Shown one piece after another: positions 44,884 through 54,670 of a stretch of 64,000 bases of DNA. The notes under the pieces were generated by a model. The model saw only the letters and a list, made by a program, of their open reading frames with translations, was not told the DNA's origin and ran no database searches. How positions within the stretch are numbered: the stretch's first letter is position 1; each line of letters begins with the position of its first letter. The position numbers and the translations under genes are program-made. This DNA is from an uncultured Saprospiraceae bacterium. GTDB taxonomy: Bacteria > Bacteroidota > Bacteroidia > Chitinophagales > Saprospiraceae. The stretch spans positions 1 to 64,000 of the forward strand of contig CAJQRD010000016.1 in assembly GCA_905480605.1 (NCBI GenBank), given 5' to 3'.

Positions 44884-45885
44884 TTAATTTCTTCCTGATA
44901 TTTTAAAAATAAATGTCCCACAAATTTCATCTTTAGTCGATTTTTCAAACCAAAACTCATTTGATTTTCTTACCGCCAATGAGACGAGACTTTGCGTACT
45001 TAGTGACGATGCGTTCTTATTGTATTCAGCATTAGTAACTTTTCCATTTTCATTTACACAAACATCAATAGAGATATTACCAGATGTTTCATTTAGAATT
45101 AAAATATTGGGTTGATTCAAAATCTTTCTTCCTCCTAATCCATCTTGAACAAAAATTGTCAAATCTTCATCTATAAATATTTCGTTTACACTCACATCAG
45201 GTCCTTCAACTTCTGGCTCTTCTTGTTTTTTGATGATATCGATTATTGTTCCTGTATCACCATCTTGCCTTTCATTATCAGTTTGAGAAGTGCTTCCTGT
45301 ATCACTATCACCTTCTTTCCTATTTTCATCTCGACCCAAAATTTCATCCAATATAGTTCCAACTTTATCATCTATCTTCTTAGCCTCTTCTTTTATTACA
45401 TCTCCAGGAGATTTATTTTGATGACTCTTTCCTGAATCACTGCTATCTGCATCATCATTTCTAGTGTTCCCAGACTTAGATGTTTTGTCATTGTTTGAAT
45501 AAGATCCATCTCCCTTCAACATAGATGCAGTATTTTGTGTAATAGTTGCAGCAGCATCCTCATCTAGATTTCTTAATGTCTTTCCATATAACACAACAGC
45601 TTCTGGAGAAATACCAAGAAACTCAAATCCTCTAAGCAAATCTCTTTTAGTACCCAAGAAAGCTGCAATTGCATATTTCGCCTTAGCTCTTTTATATAAG
45701 GCATCTTTAAATGTAGGGTCCTTATCAACAATTTTTGTAAACTCTTGAATTGCCTCTTCGTACCTATCAGTATCTAATAAGTATTCAGCTTTTACATAGA
45801 TAAAGCCTAATTCATCTTCTAAAGATTGTGCATTTATAGCTCCTAGAGCCATGAAAAATGCCAAGAAAAGTATGATTTTGTTCAT
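44884..45885 (-). CDS. Exported TPR protein with TonB-C-like end
   Basis: A 333-residue protein when started at MNKIILFLAFFMALGAINAQ (signal peptide); an upstream ATG at 45906 would add seven residues. Residues 25-90 are TPR-like (YEEAIQEFTKIVDKDPTFKDALYKRAKAKYAI). A long Ser/Asn/Asp-rich low-complexity linker follows (about 125-225). The last 90 residues resemble a TonB/AgmX C-terminal domain (ISIDVCVNENGKVTNAEYN, then CGTFIFKISG), in which N-G-x-V-x-x-A is typical. A periplasmic energy-transducing or scaffold role is possible. It is 31 bp upstream of the outer-membrane protein gene in the same direction. Confidence 0.75.
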   Translation of the reverse strand: MNKIILFLAFFMALGAINAQSLEDELGFIYVKAEYLLDTDRYEEAIQEFTKIVDKDPTFKDALYKRAKAKYAIAAFLGTKRDLLRGFEFLGISPEAVVLYGKTLRNLDEDAAATITQNTASMLKGDGSYSNNDKTSKSGNTRNDDADSSDSGKSHQNKSPGDVIKEEAKKIDDKVGTILDEILGRDENRKEGDSDTGSTSQTDNERQDGDTGTIIDIIKKQEEPEVEGPDVSVNEIFIDEDLTIFVQDGLGGRKILNQPNILILNETSGNISIDVCVNENGKVTNAEYNKNASSLSTQSLVSLAVRKSNEFWFEKSTKDEICGTFIFKISGRN

Positions 45886-46287
45886 GTTTTGAATATTATA
45901 GTTCACAAAAGTAATCTCATTTATAAATTTGACGTAATAATCCTCATTTAGTTAACAAAGAATTATGAATGAGAGTATTAAATATATGTTAAAATGATAA
46001 TTCTGCCCGTAAATTGCAGACTTGAAGCTTAAAACACTAATTTTTAGAGATTTATTATGTCTTAAGTGCTCTGATTTTATAAATGGAATGTAATTATTAT
46101 TCACTTAACGTGATATTCTCGCATATAATTTATGAAGCACATACATTGTCACTTCTAAATATCATTCAATAGTTTAAATAAATGAATTTACTATAACATC
46201 GCAATTATTATTGGTTATATACCTTTTCAATCGAGATTTAATAGAGTATAAAAATTATAACAATAAGATAGCTCCTAAATAAAAAAT
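45886..46287. other. AT-rich intergenic region
   Basis: About 400 bp between the TPR-TonB-like gene's start and the end of the giant CHU_C protein gene, both on the reverse strand. No open frame longer than a few dozen codons, no strong hairpin and no RNA signature is visible. It must carry the terminator of the giant gene and a promoter for the TPR gene, but neither is clear. Confidence 0.5.
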
Positions 46288-49200
46288 CTATTTCACCAAA
46301 GTAATATTACCTTGTTTCATATATTCTAAATCATTGATACATATAATACGCACATTATAGCCGAACACATCCGGAGGTAATTCTTTACCATCAAAGGTTC
46401 CATCCCATTGAGCATTGACATCGTTAGACTTATAAACTTCCTCACCCCAACGGTTGTATATTAATATTTCCAATTCCTTTATAAAGTTAGATTCAATTTT
46501 ATAAAAGTCATTGACCATATCGCCGTTTGGTGAAAACATATTTGGAACAAAAATATCAGACTCGTCACAATTGGGTTGCACAACTTCAACTGTTACCTGT
46601 GCAGTCCCTGTACAATCATTAGCATCTATTACAGTTACAGTATATGTAGTTGTCTCTAACGGAGTAGCTGTAGGCGTTTCGATAGTTGGATCATCCAGAC
46701 TGTCTTCAGGTTCCCATTGGTAATCCAAATCATCCTCTTGATCTGTTGAAAGCGTACTGCTCTCACCAAGCAAGATTTCAGATGGGTCAGCAAAAGCCTC
46801 AATTTGATCAAAAAATCCAGTTACGTTAACCGTAAATGATTCCTCTGTAATACAACCATCTTCGTTGCTATAAGTCGCGGTATAAGTTGTTGTACTATCA
46901 GGTGAGACTGTAATAATAAATATATTATCTTCAATTATAGATTCTGCCGGTTCCCAAGTAATTGAAAAAACAGATGTCATAATCTCAGGAGTATATGTCA
47001 ATACAGAAAAGTCATCTATACAAATTAATTCATCTCCAGTTATTTCTCCTTCTGTTTGTGATTCTCTTAGAGCAAAAGAATCTGTTGACATACAACCAAA
47101 CTCATCTCTAGCGATAGCATATATACTGATGTCTCCTACTGGGAAAAAACCAGAAAGCGAATCACCCACATAAATTATTGTGTCTGCATTATACCATGTA
47201 ACAGTTGAGTTAACATTTGTTAGTGCAATAGCTTCTATTGGCTCACCCTCGCAATAAAAATCTTGATCATACTCTAATACCAACTCTAGGTCTATCCCTT
47301 CAAAAGGGAGCAAATCAAAAGTATCCAATAACTCACAATTAAATTCATCAACGACAGATATTATAAAGGTTAATGTATCAACAACATTGTCAATATTAAA
47401 ATCATTTCCTATTTGGAGAATGGTGCCATCCACGTCAAACCATGTTATAGAATCAGAAGATTCAATGGATACAGAGAAATCAGTATCTACACATACATTT
47501 ATAGAATCAAGAATTGAAAGGTCAACTTCAGGAACTATACCAGGATCTACAACAATATTAAATGTATCAATAACAATACATCCAAAATCATTTTCTACTT
47601 GTACAAAATAAGTGATATTGCCTATTACTCCATTTAAAATCAATTCAGAACCAGTCGCAAGAACTTCACCATTCGGACCAATCCAAGTTACTGAATCTGT
47701 AGTTACAAGTGATATTGGAATTACCATTTCAGGACAAATAATAATATCATCTAATGGATCAAAATCAATTATCGGATCAGGATGTAAGTCAACCAATATA
47801 GAACTTGTACTTTCACATAAAAAGCCATTTATTGCTGTCACAGTAATCAACTGTAGTTCTTGAACATCTTCAACCAATAAAGTATTTCCAGTTCCTAAAA
47901 CTTGGCCGTCAACATCAGTCCAAGTTATTGAATCCGTAGATACCACTTCAAGAAAAGCATCGTTACCTATACAGACTGTATTGATTGTATTTGCAGCAAA
48001 ATTAATATCTGGCAAGTCGATATATTCAACGGTTACCATTTTTGAATTTTGGCAACCATCAGCAGTGGTTACATTTGCTGTCAACTGTATCGAGGTTGTT
48101 AAATTGGTAACTTCATATGTCTGACCAATACCAACAATTTCAGACAGTTCGTTTGTCCAAACAACTTCGGTGAAATCAGGTTCTACAGATAACATAACCG
48201 AGTCTCCATCACAATATACTATTTGCTGAAATGGGAAAATATCAAATATAGGAATCTCGGAAACCTTAACATCTAGGGTATCAATAAAGTTACAAAGACT
48301 ACCTTCAGATGTAGAGACTGTCACTATGTATGTAGCATCTCCAAACAAAGTAAATGTTGGATTCACTTCATTTACATCTGTAATCATCGGGCCGTCCCAT
48401 TCATAAAAGTAAAAATCAGGTCCATTTGCATTTAAGCTAATAGTATCGGTTCCACATTGAATAATGTCTGGCAAAGGAAATGTAGGATCTCCAGTTGTAG
48501 AAATAGTGACAGTATCACTAAGGGAGCAAAACCCATCCGTTAAAAAAACAACAAAATCTTGAACACCTGTGAAATTTTCAACTGAAAAAGAACCATCACC
48601 ATTATCAATAATACCTGTAGAAGGATCGAATGTAATCTCTAAATCAGGTATATCCGTTTCAAATACTACAACACCTTCATTCTCACAAATTATTTTATCA
48701 ATAAACTCAGCTCTCAGAGGGTTTGTCATGATGGTAATTTCTTCCTCCTTTATATCATTACATCCACTTTCTGTGTCTATTTCATACCTTACCATAATTG
48801 TTTGATCCATCCCAATATCCAATTGGAAAGAGCCCATATATATCGTATCCTCTATTCCAGAATGACTAACAATCCATGTATGAACTATAGTGTCCTGAAA
48901 TGTTAAACTTGTTTGATTAAATTGCACAATCGTAGACCCATCACAATCAAAAGAATCATACGTAAAATCAGCAGTCGGATCTCCTAACTCAGCAACTCCA
49001 ATTGATGCAAAAGTTGTGTCTACGCATAATCCATCCGTCACAGCCATTGCCACCAAATACCGTCCAGATTCTGGAAATGTAAATACAGGATCTACAGCAT
49101 TTGAAACAAAATTCGTATTGGGAAAATCAAAAAACCATGTATATTGTAATTCTTCAACGGGAAGGAAATTGGATATCGATTGGTTTTCAAAACTGATCGT

Positions 49201-50163
49201 TAATCCATCACACCGTGTATCAAAATCTGGTTCAAAAATAGCAATTGGGTTACGTCCACAAACTCTCACATTGTATTCAAAGTCTCGCCTGATCTCAGAT
49301 AATAACTGTCCATCTCTGAATTCACGAACACAAACACCAATTAAAAACTTTCCTATTTGATTTGGGACAGCCAATACAAGCCCAGTCTCAGAATCTATAC
49401 TAATCGGGCTTCCTCCCATCATATTACCAAGACTAAACCCAGGTGCATATGCAACCTCTGGAAATGGTGGTGGAAAAGCAGGATTGGGTCTTGGATCATC
49501 TAAGGTAGCTCCAGCAGAAGGAGTACATAAAAAGTAGACTAATGAATCTCCATCTGCGTCAATAGCACGATCATCAAATCGTAAAGTATCATTAACACAG
49601 ACAAACGCATTGGGCCATTGCTCAAAAACAGGTGAATTATTACATTCGCGAAGTGCTAAATCAGTAATACGCACCCAATAAGTAGCGCCCGTGTTTAATG
49701 GATCAGCAATGTTTGTTAAAACATTATTACGACAACATCTTTGATAAGAGATTATATAACCAGAAGCTCTTACCGGTAATATTATTGTATCTCTATAAGT
49801 TGTAGTTTGCACACACACATCTTCACCGATAACATTACATATACTTGATATGGTTTCATTTAAAGTGTCGTCAACAGCAAAAGGTATTAAGAACCTACCT
49901 TCATTCGGAAATGTTTCTATAATTCCATTGCTTTGTCCATCAAATACAGAAACCAATGCAGGATCATCGAATTGAGCGTTCACTGCACCATTAAAACAAT
50001 CTCTTCTGAATTCTAAGGTAATTTCATATCGGGAATTTCCAAGGCAACGGTAGGTCATATTACCACCAGACACGTGTGTTGCCTCAATAGATAATGGTAC
50101 TGCAATAAGAAAAATCAGTGCAACAAAAACAAATATTGATTTAGATAATTTCATGTTCCTCAT
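46288..50163 (-). CDS. Giant secreted Ig/PKD-like repeat protein with gliding-motility (type B T9SS) C-terminal domain
   Basis: A 1291-residue extracellular protein. It has a signal peptide (MKLSKSIFVFVALIFLIAVPLS), then a conserved N-terminal segment starting ATHVSGGNMTYRCLGNSRYEI, a PKD domain (about 310-390) and then at least eight Ig-like units of about 80-90 residues. Most of these contain S-[ITV]-T-W followed by GxxxT/L and a Cys-bearing strand. The end is the type IX type-B sorting signal: FVPNMFSPNGDMVNDFYKI, then ILIYNRWGEEVYKS, WDGTFDGKELPPDVFGYNV. Such proteins are surface adhesins or gliding partners. Its start overlaps the stop of the PD40/OmpA gene by one base, as the last gene of a three-gene operon. 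Confidence 0.93.
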   Translation of the reverse strand: MRNMKLSKSIFVFVALIFLIAVPLSIEATHVSGGNMTYRCLGNSRYEITLEFRRDCFNGAVNAQFDDPALVSVFDGQSNGIIETFPNEGRFLIPFAVDDTLNETISSICNVIGEDVCVQTTTYRDTIILPVRASGYIISYQRCCRNNVLTNIADPLNTGATYWVRITDLALRECNNSPVFEQWPNAFVCVNDTLRFDDRAIDADGDSLVYFLCTPSAGATLDDPRPNPAFPPPFPEVAYAPGFSLGNMMGGSPISIDSETGLVLAVPNQIGKFLIGVCVREFRDGQLLSEIRRDFEYNVRVCGRNPIAIFEPDFDTRCDGLTISFENQSISNFLPVEELQYTWFFDFPNTNFVSNAVDPVFTFPESGRYLVAMAVTDGLCVDTTFASIGVAELGDPTADFTYDSFDCDGSTIVQFNQTSLTFQDTIVHTWIVSHSGIEDTIYMGSFQLDIGMDQTIMVRYEIDTESGCNDIKEEEITIMTNPLRAEFIDKIICENEGVVVFETDIPDLEITFDPSTGIIDNGDGSFSVENFTGVQDFVVFLTDGFCSLSDTVTISTTGDPTFPLPDIIQCGTDTISLNANGPDFYFYEWDGPMITDVNEVNPTFTLFGDATYIVTVSTSEGSLCNFIDTLDVKVSEIPIFDIFPFQQIVYCDGDSVMLSVEPDFTEVVWTNELSEIVGIGQTYEVTNLTTSIQLTANVTTADGCQNSKMVTVEYIDLPDINFAANTINTVCIGNDAFLEVVSTDSITWTDVDGQVLGTGNTLLVEDVQELQLITVTAINGFLCESTSSILVDLHPDPIIDFDPLDDIIICPEMVIPISLVTTDSVTWIGPNGEVLATGSELILNGVIGNITYFVQVENDFGCIVIDTFNIVVDPGIVPEVDLSILDSINVCVDTDFSVSIESSDSITWFDVDGTILQIGNDFNIDNVVDTLTFIISVVDEFNCELLDTFDLLPFEGIDLELVLEYDQDFYCEGEPIEAIALTNVNSTVTWYNADTIIYVGDSLSGFFPVGDISIYAIARDEFGCMSTDSFALRESQTEGEITGDELICIDDFSVLTYTPEIMTSVFSITWEPAESIIEDNIFIITVSPDSTTTYTATYSNEDGCITEESFTVNVTGFFDQIEAFADPSEILLGESSTLSTDQEDDLDYQWEPEDSLDDPTIETPTATPLETTTYTVTVIDANDCTGTAQVTVEVVQPNCDESDIFVPNMFSPNGDMVNDFYKIESNFIKELEILIYNRWGEEVYKSNDVNAQWDGTFDGKELPPDVFGYNVRIICINDLEYMKQGNITLVK

Positions 50164-52604
50164 TATTTGTCTTGATTAAAATTAATGTCATCAATCTCCA
50201 CTCTTCTTTCTCTACTTGCGGCAGGACTGTAAATGGATTTTGAAGGTTGTTTGGGGTCATCAGAAATTGATTTGGGAGAAGTCTCTTCACCAAATGAACG
50301 TTCTGTAATTATCAATTGCCCAGTAAGAATATATGGTTTCAAAACACCATCACCCCACTCGTCAAATTCCTTATGTACACTATCAATTCTACGTTTACCC
50401 AAAGCAAAATTATAAGCCGTTGGAGCAATAGGTGAAGTGTATCCTCTCAAGTAGATATTTACTTTTTGTCCAGACTCCAAAACAAGGATAAGCTGATTCT
50501 TAAAGACTTCGTATTTATCAAATCCCTTTTTTACTTCATTGTTGAAAAATTCGTTCAATTCATATACCGCATCATCTCTCCTTGCTCCAGAAAACAATCT
50601 GTTCGCATAATTTTTTTCGTATTTTGGAAATGAATTATAATATTTATAATAAGTCGATGTAAAGTTTTCTGGGGAAGTCTCACTCATTGTATTTTTCCCA
50701 GGTGAATCATGATCAAAAAATAAAGCAACAGGTATAGCATTAGCTAAGGACACTTTCGCTTTTCTGATAATTTCTTTTTCTTTTAAGTAAACATCTTTAT
50801 TGATAGGCCCAGAAGTACCAATTTGCACTTCTTCTATAGTTGCAATATATCCTCTGCTGTTGACATTTATTTCATATTTATGACCTGGAAGAACTGGAAA
50901 CGAAATTGTATTTGTCGGATGCTTATTGACCTCAACCAATTTACCATTGATTAAATCTTTCAATACAAAATCTAAACTGTCAAGAGGTCTTTTAGTATCC
51001 AAATCATAAACAGACACTTGTAAATCATAAATGGCTGGTTTTAAGAATAACTTACGTGTCATTTCATTTTCACCACCGTATACTACATTATTTCCTACAA
51101 GTAAAATTTCCGCATTCTCATATGATTCTTTGGATGCAATTATTTTGTATTCTTTTTCGCAATCCAATTCTACCTCAAAAATATTCTCGAATGCTGTTTC
51201 TTGATAAACTGTATCTCCAGATTCTACACTAAGAATAACAAGTTTACACCCATTTAATGCTTTTTGTGTTTCTAAATCTAGTGTTAAAGCCAATAAATCA
51301 ATTGTACAATTTTTCAACTCTCCCTGATAAATATCATAACAACAAGTTTCATATTTATCTTCTAAATAATTAGATCCAGGTCTGTTGGAACTTAGATAAA
51401 TGTCAGAGCCATTTTCAGCAATAAAAAAGAACAAATCATTATTAGGAGAATTAATAACATTTCCTAAGTTATGAATTTTACCTCCATACTTTTCAAAGTC
51501 ATTTGTTTTATAAATATCAAATCCACCATAACCTTCTCGCCCGTTTGAACTAAAGTAAATCGTATTGGTTCTTTCATGATAAAAAGGAGACATTTCATCT
51601 CCCGCAGTATTTACTGAATTTAAATTTTTAAGATTAGATGAGTTAAACTCTTTATCAAGGCTAACGCTATAGACATCCATTCCTCCATTTCCGCCTGCTC
51701 TGTCAGAAACAAAATACAAAATATAAGAAGAGTCAACCATTGTCAACATAGGATGCGTTGAAGTACTTCCAGGTTGATTGATCAAATAATCAAGCTTTCT
51801 GCTATCACCGATAGAACCATCCTCATTTACAACACTAAAATAAATTTCACATGATATGTTGTCATACCGTTCATAATCCCCAACTGTATAAAACAAATAT
51901 TTTCCATCTGAACTAAATGATGGATGAGATATTAATTTCTTGCTTTCTAGTCCAGGAATATTTAATTCTCCTTTATCATTATACAATCGAGAATAATAGT
52001 AGGTTTTGTCATCTAATTCTTTTGGAGTTTTAAGTGAATTGTAATACAAAACATCTTCATATTCAAAAGGTGCATATTCTGAATATCGCGTATTGATAGA
52101 ATCTGGTAAGCGGGTTAATGAATCTAAAACAGAACTTATTTCTACATCTACTGCCCATTGAGCAGAAGATTTTAGAAACTTTACACGCTCAGTTCGAACG
52201 CTATCGAGTTCCGAATATTCTGATAAATAAATATTATAATCAAGAATTGCTTCTTCATACTTACCAAGAAGTTGGCGAATCTCAGCAATTTTAAATAATG
52301 CCTCACTTTGATCATCAACATCATCAAATTCGATATAGCGCTTATACATTTGTTCTGCCAATCTTAAAGAATATGTCTTGTAAGCTGCTTCTGCATAACT
52401 ATAAATGAATTCTTTACTTACTTTATTTTTAAGTGCCAATGCTTTATCGTAGTGCTCCATTGCCAATAAATACTCACCATTTTCAAATGATTCTTCGGCA
52501 TAATCAAAATGTTGTCCAAAGGAATAGTATTGAGCATTCAATGAAGATGCTGTCACAAAAAATAAAACGAAAAATTTAACTACTTGATTTAATCTCATGT
52601 TCAT
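50163..52604 (-). CDS. TPR-PD40-OmpA protein of the T9SS/gliding operon
   Basis: An 813-residue exported protein: signal peptide (about 1-24), TPR-like helices (30-120, for example SFENGEYLLAMEHYDKALAL and YEEAILDYNIYL), a PD40-type beta-propeller (160-420, with SFSSDGKYLFYTVG, FVSDRAGGNGGMDVYSVS, YFSSNGREGYGGFDIYK), two beta-sandwich carboxypeptidase-regulatory-like units (440-620) and an OmpA-like peptidoglycan-binding domain (about 625-800, with IPVALFFDHDSPG and the late ALGKRRIDSV). This is the layout of PorE/SprD-like proteins that tie T9SS or gliding components to the wall. It lies between the PorP/SprF-like gene and the adhesin gene with almost no gap. Confidence 0.9.
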   Translation of the reverse strand: MNMRLNQVVKFFVLFFVTASSLNAQYYSFGQHFDYAEESFENGEYLLAMEHYDKALALKNKVSKEFIYSYAEAAYKTYSLRLAEQMYKRYIEFDDVDDQSEALFKIAEIRQLLGKYEEAILDYNIYLSEYSELDSVRTERVKFLKSSAQWAVDVEISSVLDSLTRLPDSINTRYSEYAPFEYEDVLYYNSLKTPKELDDKTYYYSRLYNDKGELNIPGLESKKLISHPSFSSDGKYLFYTVGDYERYDNISCEIYFSVVNEDGSIGDSRKLDYLINQPGSTSTHPMLTMVDSSYILYFVSDRAGGNGGMDVYSVSLDKEFNSSNLKNLNSVNTAGDEMSPFYHERTNTIYFSSNGREGYGGFDIYKTNDFEKYGGKIHNLGNVINSPNNDLFFFIAENGSDIYLSSNRPGSNYLEDKYETCCYDIYQGELKNCTIDLLALTLDLETQKALNGCKLVILSVESGDTVYQETAFENIFEVELDCEKEYKIIASKESYENAEILLVGNNVVYGGENEMTRKLFLKPAIYDLQVSVYDLDTKRPLDSLDFVLKDLINGKLVEVNKHPTNTISFPVLPGHKYEINVNSRGYIATIEEVQIGTSGPINKDVYLKEKEIIRKAKVSLANAIPVALFFDHDSPGKNTMSETSPENFTSTYYKYYNSFPKYEKNYANRLFSGARRDDAVYELNEFFNNEVKKGFDKYEVFKNQLILVLESGQKVNIYLRGYTSPIAPTAYNFALGKRRIDSVHKEFDEWGDGVLKPYILTGQLIITERSFGEETSPKSISDDPKQPSKSIYSPAASRERRVEIDDINFNQDK

Positions 52605-52617
52605 AATTATAGTTAAA

Positions 52618-53643
52618 TTAATATAATGGACAAGGCTTATTTATACCTTTCGGAATGTTTGCTATAATATATCGTAAACTTAACTCTGGTCCACCTTCAC
52701 CTCCCGAAACAAACTCAAAATCCGATATATTAAAGTCGTAAGAAAATGCACCATACACCCTACCTATTTCTATAGCTGCCATTGGATACCAAGCATCATC
52801 AAACCTATAACCACCACCTAAATAAAAAGCAGTATTTTGATTTTTTCCAATGTATATTTTAAGCTGTGCATTTATTACTTTTTCTGAATAAGAATCTTGT
52901 TTTGCATACAATCCGTTAAGAATAATATCTAATCCTCCTGCGATTGGATAATTAAACATTGCATAAGCTGAAATCCTCATAGGCCTTTCAGATACATATG
53001 TTGCATTGGAATTAAAACTATCTATTGGTTTAATCAGGTGATAAGCACTTATCCCTATATCTAAATGTTTTCGGTATGCCGATTGCCATCTATAATTTAA
53101 ACCCGCACCAATATCGAAATATGAAAAGTTATCTAAATTAAGAACTTCTGCGGGGATATTGGGGTCAAATTTAACTCCATCCCATTGCCCTCCAGTTCTA
53201 GCTGAACTATAGTCTATTTTTCTTTGAGCATAAGAAACTGTAACAGCTGGTGTCAATTCACTTTTAGTGCTCAACTTAATACTGTAAGATGCAAATAGAT
53301 TTAAGCCAGTAAAATTTAAGCCAAGATCACCCGCTTCATCATAATTGATAAGACCACCCAATCCCAAGTAGTTAGAATTCTTTTTATTTCTTAATTTAAA
53401 ATCTGCTCCAACATCACCACTTATATAATTTACAGGCACTGATGCCCATTGCTTTCTGTAATTTAAGTGATATCTCTGATCACCATTAAAAGCACCTGTT
53501 AATGATGGACTTAGATTGAGTGGTGAATTAAAAAATTGGGAATAGTGTAAATCCTGCGCTTCAACAGCTGACCAACTGATTAGAAAGCTAAAAACTATAA
53601 AAAAGGTAGTTCGAAGCATGGGTATTTTATTTAATTTATTCAA
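52618..53643 (-). CDS. PorP/SprF family type IX secretion membrane protein
   Basis: A 341-residue outer-membrane protein. After the signal peptide (ending near AVEA) comes the signature of the family, QDLHYSQFFNSPLNLSPSLTGAFNGDQRYHLNYRKQW, followed by alternating beta strands of a barrel to the end. PorP is needed for type IX secretion, and SprF-like paralogues are needed for export or anchoring of one partner adhesin encoded in the same operon. Here the partner is very probably the 1291-residue CHU_C protein two genes downstream. A 248-bp spacer precedes the start, so this is the operon's first gene. Confidence 0.95.
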   Translation of the reverse strand: MNKLNKIPMLRTTFFIVFSFLISWSAVEAQDLHYSQFFNSPLNLSPSLTGAFNGDQRYHLNYRKQWASVPVNYISGDVGADFKLRNKKNSNYLGLGGLINYDEAGDLGLNFTGLNLFASYSIKLSTKSELTPAVTVSYAQRKIDYSSARTGGQWDGVKFDPNIPAEVLNLDNFSYFDIGAGLNYRWQSAYRKHLDIGISAYHLIKPIDSFNSNATYVSERPMRISAYAMFNYPIAGGLDIILNGLYAKQDSYSEKVINAQLKIYIGKNQNTAFYLGGGYRFDDAWYPMAAIEIGRVYGAFSYDFNISDFEFVSGGEGGPELSLRYIIANIPKGINKPCPLY

Positions 53644-53891
53644 TGTTCAAAAGGATCAGCTATATTTTGTGCATTGAATGCTATAATAACAATAAAAAAA
53701 TACTTTTTATTGTCTTTACTTATTAGCATATTATACAGACTACAAAAATATCACATATGCACGAGAAATTGACTTATTTTCAGCAAAAAGTACTATAAAA
53801 AGCAACATTAGTCAAGTAATTACCTAAATTAAGCCAATACCATACCAATGTGAATCAAATAGTATAACGGTAATTACATCCGATTTGTGAT

Positions 53892-54413
53892 CTAATGCTT
53901 TTTAGGAGACTCAACTCCATATTGCATTTCAACCAATTCACTCTTGCCACATTGATTCAAAACTACCAAATACAACTTATCATATTCTTTTTCGTCAATA
54001 GAACTGAGGCTTTCATTATTTAAAAGTAAATTAACCATTGAAGGCGTTGTATTGCTGTGACCTACAACTAATAACCTTTTACCTTTATAATTATCCTTGA
54101 TCTCTTTTGCTAGAACATCCAAGGTCTTTGCATTATAAATTTTAACTTTCTTATTTAAACTAGTTGCTAGTGGATGAGCGGTATCTTTTGTTCTATTATA
54201 ATCAGTGGAAAAAACAGTATTGATCTGTGAATTCACTAGAAGATGTTTCAATTGATATGCACGCTCAATACCTTCCAAACTAAGCGAATCTTTACCACCT
54301 TTATCCGCATGCCTCACCAAATAAACATAAGTGGCATCCGATGATGTACAAACACATGATTGATATAATAAAGTTGAAAGAAGTATTACTATTATAAAGT
54401 GTGGATATTTCAT
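53892..54413 (-). CDS. Histidine phosphatase family lipoprotein
   Basis: A 173-residue protein of the phosphoglycerate-mutase-like histidine phosphatase superfamily (SixA size class). The catalytic motif is VRHADKGG (Arg34, His35), with the second half of the site in VVGHSNTTP. Residues 1-20 are a lipoprotein signal (LLSTLLYQSC, Cys20), so it is probably anchored in the periplasm or outer membrane rather than cytoplasmic as for SixA. The substrate is unknown. It stands alone upstream of the T9SS operon in the same direction. Confidence 0.88.
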   Translation of the reverse strand: MKYPHFIIVILLSTLLYQSCVCTSSDATYVYLVRHADKGGKDSLSLEGIERAYQLKHLLVNSQINTVFSTDYNRTKDTAHPLATSLNKKVKIYNAKTLDVLAKEIKDNYKGKRLLVVGHSNTTPSMVNLLLNNESLSSIDEKEYDKLYLVVLNQCGKSELVEMQYGVESPKKH

Positions 54414-54641
54414 TCGTTATTTTTTATTTAGTAAAGATAAACTACCTGAGTTGCTTTTCTAATAGTTTAGGTTCATAATAATTATAAACCTATAGATATC
54501 TACAAAAAGTTAAGTATAATTTTCTTATTTCCATTGATCTTATTTATTTATGTCAATGTATTTCATAGAGTGGATTATGTCATGGACTCTCCTGTTTTCA
54601 CTGAATTCAATGATTTCGGAACATTACTAGTCAAATTAGCT

Positions 54642-54649
54642 TACTTTTG
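54642..54649 (+). promoter_or_regulatory. Putative -7 promoter element of the DEAD-box helicase gene
   Basis: TACTTTTG matches TAnnTTTG. It overlaps the TTG at 54647, so that codon cannot be inside a message made from this promoter. The next start candidates are TTG 54671 and ATG 54689. No convincing -33 element is seen. Confidence 0.45.
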
Positions 54650-54670
54650 CAAATATTAAATTCTACTTAT

